From assembly GCA_035048485.1 (NCBI GenBank), contig CM068588.1, positions 1,612,001 to 1,676,000 of the forward strand: 64,000 bases of DNA. Direction: 5' to 3'. Both the position numbers and the translations under genes were made by a program. This document shows, piece by piece, positions 1 through 9,939 of this stretch. Every line of letters starts with the position of its first letter. The stretch's first letter is position 1. The DNA comes from Pteria penguin. Taxonomy: Eukaryota; Mollusca; Bivalvia; Pterioida; Pteriidae. The notes under the pieces are model-generated. The model had not been told where the DNA came from, made no database searches, and saw nothing but the letters and a program-made list of their open reading frames with translations.

Positions 1-87
1 TTATTCTGTTAACAGTACATTGCACTTAAGGCTAAAATGAATGGGAAACTCTGTGTTGGTTCAAGATATAATTCTTTCTGTTTTTAG

Positions 88-895
88 GCAAAGACAGAAA
101 TTACGAGCTTTACCTTCAACTGTGACATCCTCCACTGAGGATTTGACACATACACTTACTACTCCATCTCGCTTCATAAAGGCATATGATGAACCTGAAC
201 CAACGGGAATTCTGAAAAAATCAGAGGAGAAACTCGTTCCGACAAGTCGTATGGTGCATTTTGCTGATGATTCTAGAACTTTAGATTACCTGACAAGCTC
301 CGAGTCAGATGCGTCAGATTCTGATCTTGACGTCAGAAACAGTCTGGATGTCGGACCATTATTAGTTGTCAAGGAAACCAAAGTATTAAGTAGATCTGAT
401 GCTGCTGCTTTAAGAGGCAAAGAAATCTGTGATGAGCATATGGCAGACATGGACATGGCTAGCGTGGGGACTGATGCTCAAGGAGAGGAATCTGTTGTGG
501 ATGTGTATAAATCTGAGGTCAAAATGGAAGTAGGTGATCAGGGTATTATAACAGAAGTTTCTACAAAGTTTGGAGAGACTGAGGTTACCATAGCAACTGA
601 TGGTGCTAACAGTCCTGTTACACTTGGACCTAGTCCAGATCCAAGTGTTTCTTCTCCAGATATCTCAGAGGTGGACTCTGTTCATAGTGGTATAGATTCT
701 AACGATGTTTCAAACATCGAGGAATGTGAAACCCTGGAAACTAAACAAACTTTCTCAAACCAAGATGGAGATCCTTCGGAGAGTGATGCTCAAAATGGAG
801 AAGAAAGAGTAGTTCCTGCTAAACATCCTCTGAAGAAACAGAAATCCTACTGTGTGTCCGATATAGTCATCTATACTGGAATTATTCGACTCCAG
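88..895 (+). CDS. Gene 1, exon A (acidic region)
   Basis: The acceptor is a TTTTTAG at 81-87; the donor is CAG|GTGTGT at 896, phase 0. The frame stays open past the donor to 994, but the reading there becomes Gly-rich and low-complexity, and the phase-0 join to the exon at 1686 is clean. It encodes long Ser/Asp/Glu runs such as SSESDASDSDLD. Confidence 0.7.
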
Positions 896-3800
896 GTGTG
901 TAGATATTGTACAGAGGAGGGGGTCAGGGGTCAGGGAGGGGGAGAAACAAAATCCTACTGTGTGTGTTGGAAATGGGATGGAGAACAGGGTTAGAGGGAA
1001 GGAACTGGAATAGGGAACAGGGTTTAGAGGGGGACTGTCAGACTATCTTGGTTCTATCTCTTAATTATTTATTGTATTTTAGTCTTTGAATACCTCTTTT
1101 TTGTTTTTTTATGACTGTAAATTTAAAGTAATGTGTTGCATAATGCTTCTGGCTCTGTGTCCAGAATTTACTAATTATGTAGATGGTGCCGACATTAAAT
1201 CTTTATAGAAGAGACTGAGCACAGTAGGTAGTATGATTGTCTTGGTGTCCTGTAGTCTTGGGTTTGAGTCCTCCCAGGGTCCTACCTTTCAGGTTAGATA
1301 GTAAAACCTGAGGTGTTTTTGTCAAACAGATGTGATCTGCTTTGGTATGGTCTACATTGGTCTTACTTTTTGTGCAGTGCAAATACGCAATATAAGTAAA
1401 GTAAAGTTGACACTTGATAACTCAAACCCAATAATAACAGAAAAAAACAGTTTGACCTTTGGGATATATATTTATATTATAAAAAATTAGAATTGGGACA
1501 AATTTGGGATTGGGATTAATTTTAATTAATGGGAAATTCGATATTTTGTCAAATGGAGGTCAGCTGAATTCAACAATTCAATTCTTGATTTGTTTTAAAA
1601 CAATAAACACTTCAATGATTATATGAAAAAAATGTATGAGTACTTTTTATATTGAACTCAATATTCTATAAATAACTTATTTCAGGTGACACATTATGTG
1701 AGCTCTTTAGTAAATGAAGGAAATGACTCACTGGCTTTAGCGGTAATTGATAAGCCGCTAAGAGAGGTATTGAGGCACGGTCCAGAGGAGTTAGTGAGTT
1801 ACGTTAGTGTTCAGTATGAGCCAGAGAAGACATTGATGGATGTCGACACAGCGTTCCTGATCAGTCTCATTGATGCAGTCAGATATAAGTATGTACTAAA
1901 ACGTTAGCGGATATTTTATATATTAACAGAATCTGCGCTATCTTTTGAATGTGAATCCATTACTTCACAAATGCAAACATCTTTAACTTAATAAGGACAG
2001 TCAAAGATGTGGGATTTCAGCTCGTTGGTCCCCCCTAAAATTATACCAATATAAGAAGTCTTCTTATGTTGGTATAATTTTAGGGGGGAGGGACCAACGA
2101 GCCGAAAGCCCTATGGTCATGTTGAAAGCTCACACACCTCAATGCACATTAAACTTCTACTCTCAAATTTTCTTGTGTTAAAATAAATACACATACTGTG
2201 TTAGTCAGTAGACTGTTTCCAATCCAAACTCTTCAATGTCACCATAAAAGCAATGACTACAGACAAACATTGATGTTTCTGTTACGGCATTTCAGTCAGT
2301 ATCAATTGAATGCAAAATATTTTAATTTTTTCAGTAGTATCACTGGGTTTTTTTAATGCCTTTTCACTTGTAACCCTTTTGGTTAAAGCAGTTTTATTGA
2401 ATTTTGTTCATATCTTGTGCCTACAGACAAACACTTCCACTAACGTTTTGGATTTTTGTACAATAAAGATAAGAATATATAGATATGCATTAATTTGCAC
2501 GTTTTGACAACCAATAAAATGAAACTATGAAATGGCTGATTTAGACACAAATAAAGTATATATTTGGGATACTTTATCAAATCATCTCCAGGATGGTATG
2601 TAGTAGGTATTTCTGTTTGTTTGTCTGTCCTGAAGCCGGTGTGGCCCAGTGGATGAGGTGCTTGGCTTGTGAGCAAAAGGTCCTGGGTTCAATTCCTGCC
2701 ATGGGTACACTGGTGTTCTGTCTTTCGGATGAGATAGTAAAAGTTGAGGACCCGCATCTTGGTAGGCATTGCATGTAAAAGATATCTTACTTCAAGTATG
2801 GGGTCAAGTAGGTGGGGGGGACATTGTAGTGGGACTCTTGAAGTGGCAAGCCACTCTTTTGTGTCATGTTAAGTTTGGATCCCAGAGACTGGGTCTGCCA
2901 GTGAATGTGGCAATTGTGCATGGTTTTCTCCGGGTTTTCTGGATTCCTCTGCCATTTATGACCACTATGTGAAATATCCTTGCACTGACCAACAAACAAT
3001 TTGAACGCATTTTCAAAATCATCAGTGTATGTACTTGAAAGATGGAAAGTTAAGGTATTAACCATAGAAAATTGTTTCGTATGTGTGGAGGATTCTGTAT
3101 GATATTAACATGAGGTCATATCTATAATGTTAGGGTCATATCTATAATTTGATGGTCATTTTAGGAAGCTGATTATTAGTTCTAAGAGATGCTATCTATC
3201 ATTGGGACGTAAGTGAATTAGTCACATTGTATGTTTCAGATCTCTGTTCAAGGAGTTGTTACAGAAGAACATCAGAGATGTTGTGAATAACTTGTTTGGT
3301 GAATACTACACTGATGCCCTTGCTCTGGCTGTTAGCTGTCTTCTCTCAGTCTTCAGAGATTCCAATGTCATGGCTACCTTCTCAGGTATAGAAGGGTGAA
3401 AATGTGTCAGTCATCATCTCAGATGATATCTCAGTCATCATGTCATGTATCACTCTTCATCTCAAATAATGTCTCAATCACGATGTCAAATTATATCTCA
3501 TTTTAATCTCAAATCATATCTCACTCATCTCAAATAATATCTCAGACAAATCAAATAATATATCAGACAACAACTCAAATCATATCTCAGTCATCATATT
3601 GTACATTATCTCAACCATCATCTCAAAATCAGAGCAGATGACCTCATTAAGCATTGCTGTAAGATCATTTATTTTCATGAGGGCAAACTTTCATGGAATT
3701 ATGAAATTTCACTGCTTCGTAATTTTATGGATATATGTGTATATGAAATTATTTCCTTTTCACTTAAGAGTTTATTTTACTAACATAATAAACATGATAT

Positions 3801-4076
3801 TTTTGGATGTACAACTTCATACTGATATTTTCTTTGTAGTAATCAAAGTTCCATGTATAAACTAAATGTAGATCAGGGGGAAGTAGGGGGAGTCACATGA
3901 CTGTTACTTATTAGTGAAAATTATTTAATCATTGATAAGGTTTTGATTTTGTTGCAGACAAAGCGTTTTTGACGGAGATTGGAGGAGACTTGCATCGTGC
4001 TTATGGTATACTTCGGAAGGAAGTGCCAGATTTAGAACTGTTGTCTCAAACTGTGTTTGAGATTGAACCTTCGTGA
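88..4076 (+). CDS. C-terminal part of an unrecognised acidic protein (4 exons, gene model)
   Basis: Four exons join in phase: 88..895, 1686..1888, 3240..3385, 3958..4076. Each intron has GT-AG ends and phases agree (2 in, then 0, 2, 1). The gene continues off the left edge. The first exon encodes about 269 residues, very rich in Ser, Asp and Glu and probably disordered; near its start is a GILKK...MVHFAD stretch that resembles a protein phosphatase 1 docking motif (SILK/RVxF type), which is inference. The last three exons encode about 155 residues with a regular Leu/Val/Ala pattern typical of packed helices (HEAT-like, or remotely like a katanin con80 domain). The protein ends ...VFEIEPS. I do not recognise the family. 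Introns carry an 83-bp hairpin, a SINE and a short degenerate repeat. Confidence 0.75.
1215..1405 (+). mobile_element. Degenerate tRNA-derived SINE
   Basis: A box-B-like GGTTTGAGTCC lies at about 1261 after a tRNA-like stretch, followed by a body motif (GATAGTAAAACCTGAGG) matching the GAGACAGTAAAAACCGAGG body of the better SINEs here. The tail is eroded. It sits in the intron between gene 1 exons A and B. Confidence 0.5.
1686..1888 (+). CDS. Gene 1, exon B
   Basis: The acceptor is TTATTTCAG at 1677-1685; the donor is AA|GTATGT at 1889, phase 2. It encodes a helical segment beginning VTHYVSSLVNEGNDSLAL. It joins exon A in phase 0. Confidence 0.75.
2020..2102. repeat. 83-bp near-perfect hairpin (foldback)
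   Basis: Arms of about 40 bp (2020-2058 and 2060-2102) are reverse complements with one or two mismatches and a small insertion in the C/G run; the loop is almost absent. The arm begins GCTCGTTGGTCC and contains CTAAAATTATACCAA. It lies in the gene 1 intron 1889-3239. It could be a small foldback MITE. Confidence 0.85.
2632..2805 (+). mobile_element. tRNA-derived SINE, 3'-truncated
   Basis: It starts GAAGCCGGTGTGGCCCAGTG (box A region), with box B GGTTCAATTCC near 2690, then the body CTGTCTTTCGGATGAGATAG. The body decays after about 2780. It lies in the gene 1 intron. Confidence 0.8.
3240..3385 (+). CDS. Gene 1, exon C
   Basis: The acceptor is TATGTTTCAG ending at 3239; the donor is TCAG|GTATAG at 3386, phase 1. 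It encodes SLFKELLQKNIRDVVNNLF and a following helical stretch ending FRDSNVMATFS. No stop codon occurs in the used frame. Confidence 0.75.
3405..3640. repeat. Degenerate ATCTCA-rich short repeat
   Basis: Irregular repeats of an ATCTCAxxCATCATCTCAAAT type with variable spacing fill most of this part of the gene 1 intron 3386-3957. No coding signal is seen. Confidence 0.6.
3958..4076 (+). CDS. Gene 1, terminal coding exon
   Basis: The acceptor is GTTGCAG at 3951-3957. Frame from exon C gives DKAFLTEIGGDLHRAYGI and ends at TGA 4074-4076. An AATAAA follows only 15 bp downstream, supporting this as the gene end. Confidence 0.75.
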
Positions 4077-4090
4077 CCTGAGATATCTCA

Positions 4091-4096
4091 AATAAA
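4091..4096 (+). terminator. Candidate polyadenylation signal of gene 1
   Basis: AATAAA lies 15 bp past the stop codon at 4076. This would give a very short 3' UTR; further AATAAA-like hexamers occur near 4957 and 4969, so a longer UTR is possible. Confidence 0.4.
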
Positions 4097-5060
4097 TATG
4101 ACGTATACAAATATATATTAAGAGATAATGAACAAGGTATAGGCCAGGTAGCTGTTGTAATGTGGTCAGTGGATGATACAGGATAATGTAGTCCATGTGT
4201 ACGAGTGCAAGGCTTCAGCAAATCTCAACATGTAATCAGGGCGCATTCAATGACCTTCACCTTCAGGATAATGGAATATTGATATGTGGGTCTGGTGCCC
4301 ATCTGTTACACTTGGTTGCTCAGTACCTTAGGCTAGCTTTAGCAAGCTTGAAAGAGAATTTGGTTGAGTGAGGAGAAGATGTTTTGTGTATTGTCTTTTA
4401 TTTTATTTATTTATTCTGGTCTGGAAGGTAAATCTGGACAAGTGGCAAATCCAGACAGTTAGTTAACATCATATTAAATGAACAAATTTTGAAATGTCCA
4501 TTGGCATATGGTTTTAAATGTTATTATTCTTTCAAGTTGTGTGGTAAAAATTACTTGAAATGGTATATCAGTAACAAAAATAGTGATCATCCTGATATCC
4601 CGCATTTTTGGATTTACCTTCCCGACCAGTATAGATGTTATTTTTTTTTAATTTTTGGTTATGTCGACGTCTACACATCTGTCTTAAGATGGAATGTAAG
4701 GAGACCTTTAAATTAGTTCATTCAGATGCTTGAAAGTCTAAAAGTCCAAAACTTATTGCATACGCTTGACATGACTGTCCTGAGGATGTCCAAGTGGATA
4801 TTTCCACGTCATTGTTTACTTGAGAAACATCATGAAATTTCTGTTTTAACGATATAGTGAAATAGGGCTTATCATTGACTTGGAATTTACTTCCTTTATA
4901 TACGCAAAATTAAAGTTCTTACAAATACGATTTTGTAAATTGGTTTATATAGTAAATAAAACAATGAAATAAAAAGTTCTTACAAATAAAAGGTAATTTA
5001 TAGCTTTAAGTAGCGTTGATAGTTGATAACATTTCTGGGGTTGGGTTTTACAAGAGGGCA

Positions 5061-5380
5061 TATTGGATCTTATTATTATACAGAGTTATTTCCCTTATCA
5101 GCAGGAAGCCGGTGTGGCCTAGTGGATAAGGTGCTCGGCTCGTGATCGAGAGGTCCCGAGTTCAACTCCTGCCCTGGGCACACTGGTGTTCTGTCTTTCG
5201 GATGAGACAGTAAAAACCGAGGTCCCGTGTCACGGTAGGCGTGGCACGTAAAAGATCCCTCACTGCTTCGGGTGGGTCCGTTGCAAAGGTCTAAATTTGT
5301 ATGCCATGCATCAGGCAGATGCCGTCACCATATGGGCGAAATAATCGTGGAGTAACTCTGTATAACGAAAAGACCCAATA
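5061..5380. mobile_element. MITE with terminal inverted repeats carrying a SINE
   Basis: The left end TATTGGATCTTATTATTATA and the right end, read on the minus strand as TATTGGGTCTTTTCGTTATA, are inverted repeats of about 31 bp; both continue CAGAGTTA. Nearly all of the interior is the SINE at 5105-5353. Related elements lie at 14982, 22936 and 29684. Confidence 0.7.
5105..5353 (+). mobile_element. tRNA-derived SINE (head type 1)
   Basis: It opens GAAGCCGGTGTGGCCTAGTG, has box B GAGTTCAACTCC near 5158, then the full body (CTGTCTTTCGGATGAGACAG, GGTGGGTCCGTTGCAAAGGT, CATCAGGCAGATGCCGTCAC). The usual GTGACGTAAAAC tail is missing: after CGTGGAGT the sequence runs directly into the right inverted repeat of the surrounding MITE. 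Confidence 0.9.
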
Positions 5381-6099
5381 CCTGAACTTAATCAAACTAA
5401 AACAAGATTTTAATTTTTTAAAATAGCTTACGTTCCTGACAAATTTCTGTAGATATGTATATCATCATTACAGTGTACAATTTATTTCCTGAACTGGTAC
5501 TTCTATTGAATTATAACAGCAAGTGAAATGAAACTTTGTCAAAAGTTTAATGCTAGCGAGATAATTATGATTGGCATAATTTAAGTCCCGAGGTATATGC
5601 CTGAAACTGGGTCTGGGGTTCATGAATTAAATGCAACATTTTTTTCAGACTAGGTATCAGTTTAGAATGAAATTAAACAAAAGATTCCAAAGTATAGATC
5701 AACATTTTTAATACTCGATAGCAATCTATTTTGTTAGCATAAATTCCTCGAAAACTAACTCCAATCAGTTTTATCATGTTTATTTTAATAATCTTGACAT
5801 TCCAGCAGCCTAAAATGCTTTTCCAAGTTTATAATTATTTTTCTGAAAAAGACTAAAACTTGTTCAATTTAATAGTCTTTAACTGTCTTCTGTCCTAGAT
5901 TATGATAAAATCTGTAAATGTAGTGATATACTGGTAGTTATAAACAGTTTCTTAATGGTTACCATACTAACCTATGCAATTTAAGTTTTGTTAGAACATG
6001 TGAGTTTAAGTTTTTGTACGAGATGAGGACATGTGACTTTGACATTGAAGGTCAAACTGATAATTGGTGTGTAGTAGAAGAACAAAAAGGTGGATAATA
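5381..6099. other. Intergenic, nothing recognised
   Basis: A+T-rich sequence with no credible exon, repeat family or hairpin seen. Confidence 0.5.
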
Positions 6100-6905
6100 T
6101 GGTTATAGATATGACATAGGTCATAGAAATCAATATGGTATGGATATGAAATGTTGCATAAAAGTCAATATAACAATAGACATGAGATGTGATTACTAAT
6201 ATGTCAATATGACTATAGATATGATATATGTATAATATACAAGACATTATGAGGATGAATATGAAATATGATGAAAAAAATTAAATATAATAATAGATAT
6301 GATATATGATATATGGGCCAATATGAGGATAGATATGAGATATGATTACAAAAAGGTCAATATGATTATAGATATGATATATGATATGCCAGCCATTATG
6401 AGGATAGACATGAGATATGATGACAAAGAGGTCAATATGATCATATCTACGATATATGATATTCAGGCCAATATGAGGATAGACATGAGATATGATGACA
6501 AAAAGGTCAATATGATCATAGCTACGATATATGATATACAGGCCAATATGAGGATAGACATGAGATATGATGACAAAGAGGTCAATATGATCATAGCTAT
6601 GATATATGATATTCAGGCCAATATGAGGATAGACATGAGATATGATGACAAAAAGGTCAATATGATCATAGCTACGATATATGATATACAGGCCAATATG
6701 AGGATAGACATGAGATATGATGACAAAGAGGTCAATATGATCATAGCTACGATATATGATATACAGGCCAATATGAGGATAGACATGACATATGATGACA
6801 AAGAGGTCAATATGATCATAGCTACGATATATGATATTCAGGCCAATATGACGATAGACATGAGATATGATGACAAAGATATGTCAGTATGATCATAGAT
6901 ATGAC
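6100..6905 (+). repeat. 75-bp tandem array (minisatellite)
   Basis: The unit (GCCAATATGAGGATAGACAT... GATATATGATAT) repeats with a 75-bp period, regular from about 6300 to 6890 and more diverged on the left. Because 75 is a multiple of 3, a frame stays open for 197 residues (6299-6892) encoding 25-residue units such as MRIDMRYDDKKVNMIIATIY; the opposite strand is open too (6613-6819). I read this as a repeat by-product, not a gene. Confidence 0.9.
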
Positions 6906-8130
6906 ATGATAATAGATTTAGCACAGATACCCACCAAATCTTAATGTCACAAACCACCATGCCAACTCAGAAAACGTACCTCTACACTTCTACTTCACTC
7001 GTTATATCGTTACTCACGTTTGGGATGAAATAAACCCACCAATGATCCATCATTACTATTTTTCAGAATCAAGGAGTTAATCTCGGGTCAAGATATGTTG
7101 TTAGTGGTCCCAAGAACTAATTGACATACTTTCATCTTTGAGATACCATTTCTGTTGTATTAGGATGAGAAACGAATACCAACTCCTTTACATTGTGAGA
7201 CATCACATGTAGTGAGATATCACGTTTACTCAATATATAGGTGGACATGGGACCACTGCATGCCTTGTTCAATGAAATATTACAGAGTGTTTGAGAATCA
7301 ATTGTAATTCAGGAATTCTAAAACCTGTTACAGATTTGAAGTATGGAGTTGACCTTGACATCACACGCAAATAATATCTAATTTTCTTTGTAGGCGCATA
7401 CCTAGAATATGCCTACTTTTATTGTATTGATTTCTAGAAGTATGTATACATGTATATTTATATAGTTTGTTTTACTATCTACAGCAACACTTTCATCAAA
7501 TATGATGCTTATCTATGATTTGTAATAGTTTATATCCATTTATGTGTATTTATGCTTCCTGTTGATATGTTCATCTTTTTATTACTATTTACACTTGTTT
7601 TCTTTATAGCTTTATTATAGTTGGTGCTTATTGCATGATCATTTCATGTATAGATACATATGAGACACTGAGGAGAGAAGCAAAAAGACAAAAAGTTTAA
7701 AATTGATGTAGAAGGGAAGGAGAATGGGAATGGGGTGGGGTGGGGGGTGGGGGGCAATCATATCCCGTCCGCTGTCATAGATAGCTTGTATGCAACGCAT
7801 TCCGTTTCAAGTGTTTGTCAAATAGTTTGCAAGAGTTATCGATCTTTTGTTCTGGGTTTTACTAGTCAGTGTTAAATCAGAGACATATATGTGAACTTAT
7901 TTCATATTGTAGTACGTTTTTCATATTTATAACAGTTCCAATCTTTCGGAAGGAACATCGGTGAAACTTTTCATTCCTCCTCAAGATGCTGGATCCGCCC
8001 CCAGTATTTCCGTCTTTGACTTGATATTCAATGAAGTCATGTTATAAGCGGTACTTTCCGTTTTATATACACACATATGTTGGCTGATCCATCAATAAAA
8101 AATAAATAGGACCGGTCAACCTCGATCGAT
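6906..8130. other. Intergenic; contains a G-quadruplex motif and a MITE end
   Basis: No exon was recognised. A G-rich run lies at 7732-7754. CTGGATCCGCCCC at 7988-8000 matches the right end of the GGCGGATCCAG inverted-repeat element at 18232-18418. Confidence 0.5.
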
Positions 8131-8135
8131 CGATC

Positions 8136-8138
<3 letters not shown>

Positions 8139-8170
<32 letters not shown>

Positions 8171-8187
8171 TGTGTGTGTGTGTGTAT
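8139..8187. repeat. Compound (AG)n-(TG)n microsatellite
   Basis: About 30 bp of AG dinucleotides run directly into about 17 bp of TG dinucleotides. Confidence 0.95.
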
Positions 8188-8244
8188 GTGGTGGTGTTGG
8201 CGGAAGGGGGGGGAGGCTATTTCTGATCTCTGGATCGGTCCTGT

Positions 8245-9000
8245 AGAGTCCCCGACACTACGAATGTCCCCATAGAAAGACCAACACTACGGACGTCCCC
8301 GTAGAATCGCGAACACTACAGACGTACCAAAAGAATCACCGACACTACGAAAGTCCCCCTAGAATCGCCGACACTGTGAACCACCCCTTAGGATGACCGA
8401 CACTGCGAACTTCCCTATAGAATCGCCGACACTGCGAACTTCCCTGTAGGATCGCCGACACTACGAGCGTCCCTATAGAATCGCCGACACTACGAATGTA
8501 CCTGTAGAATCGCCTACACTATAACAACCCCGTATAATCGCCGACATTACGAATGTTGCCGTAGAATGACTGTCACCACGAACGTCCCATAGAATCGCCG
8601 ACGCCTTAACGACCGCGTAGAAGCACCGACACTACGAGCGTCCCGTAGAATCGCCGACACTACGAACGTCCCCGTAGAATCGCCGACATTACGAATGTTG
8701 CCGTAGAATGACCGTCACTACGAACGTCCCATAGAATCGCCGACGCCTTAACGACCGCGTAGAAGCACCGACACTACGAACGTCCCCGTCAAATGATCGA
8801 CACTTCGAACATCCTCGAAGAAACGCCGACACCAAAAAGACCGCGTAGAATGACCGACACTACGAACGTCCCCGTAGGATGGCTGACACTACGAACGTCC
8901 TTGAAGAATCGCTGAGACTACAAACACCCCATTACAATGGCCGACACTACGCACGTACCCGTAGAATCGCCGACACTACGAACGTTCTCGTAGAACTGTT
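8245..9000 (+). repeat. 29-bp CpG-rich tandem array
   Basis: About 25 units of AGAATCGCCGACACTACGAA + CGTCCCCGT, diverged from one another, with many CpG dinucleotides in an otherwise A+T-rich region. A block beginning CCGACATTACGAATGTTGCC occurs at 8541 and again at 8683, a 142-bp higher-order duplication of about five units. Confidence 0.9.
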
Positions 9001-9454
9001 AGTTATAATTAACGTTTTCACTCTTGGCCATTGTTGGCCTTTAGAGGCGCAGGAATTGAGACGCCGTGGCGCTGTCTGTTACGATAGTCACCGGTGTCTA
9101 ATCATGATCCATTCTGTATGTGTTACAGTTTATCTGCAATCTTATGTTACAAAACATATCCGAACTAGGGACGATTTAATTTTTATTCTGAATTTGTAGC
9201 GAAAGAAGTGAAAAAGATTTTGCAATAGCCATTTTATGGTATTGAATATCATCCCGTGTGGTGCAGTATGTTATATTATGTAACAATAATTGTATGTTTG
9301 AAGAATAGCAGGGGTACAGCACCTTGAAAGTGTAGATATTTATGTTTCTAATTCTACGGCAAATTGTGCATTGAATTTGTTAAGTTTTCAAAATTAAATT
9401 CATGAAGTATATCTTACAGATGCGTTTTGTTTTATTGAACGACGGTAATTTAGA

Positions 9455-9590
9455 AGTGAAGTGCTTGACTGCAATGAAAGTGATCCGAGTCCAATTACCG
9501 GATTGCGCCATGTGGTAATCTCCTGCTTCCTGATGACGTCATATGACTGAGCAATGGTTGAAGGCGATGTGAATTCCTCAATCGATCCAA
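9455..9590 (+). mobile_element. Degenerate short-body tRNA-SINE
   Basis: AAGTGCTTGACTG..., GATCCGAGTCCAATTACCGG, GCGCCATGTGGTAATCTCCTGCTTCC and GGTTGAAGGCGATGTGAA follow the same order as the intact copies at 28972 and 32657. It is heavily mutated. Confidence 0.65.
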
Positions 9591-9744
9591 CCAAATCCAG
9601 CATAGTTTGTAACAATCTCTACCAGGGGGCGCTCTCAGAACTTTTACACTGTGCATCTATAGACTACTTGGAAATCTATAGCTCAATCTTTAATGTACTT
9701 GGCTTACTACTGAAAGGTTTATGATACGAATTTTATTGGTGGAA

Positions 9745-9935
9745 CATCGATGTCCTGTTTTACGAATGAGAGAGTCACGAGAGTCTCGTGTCACGATAGA
9801 CGTAGCAGGTAATTACCCCCCCCCCCCCCCCCCCCCCTTGTCCGTTGTATAAGTCTAAATTTCCATGCGATGTATCAGGAAGATGCCGTCACGAAACAAG
9901 TAAAATTATCCGTATGTGACGTTAAAACAAGGATC
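9745..9935 (+). mobile_element. Degenerate long-body tRNA-SINE fragment
   Basis: Only the body remains: GATGTCCTGTTTTACGAATG, TCTCGTGTCACGATAGACGT, TCCGTTGTATAAGTCTAAAT and ATCAGGAAGATGCCGTCACG. A run of about 20 C residues at 9817-9838 replaces the part before the TCCGTTG motif. Confidence 0.7.
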
Positions 9936-9939
9936 AAGC

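Noticed and set aside
5105..5180. Genuine tRNA genes at the SINE heads
   Set aside because: Box A and box B are present, but the heads lack a paired acceptor stem and run straight into the SINE body; several have target-site duplications.
6299..6892. 197-residue repetitive protein
   Set aside because: The 75-bp period keeps the frame open automatically; both strands are open and the composition follows the DNA repeat.
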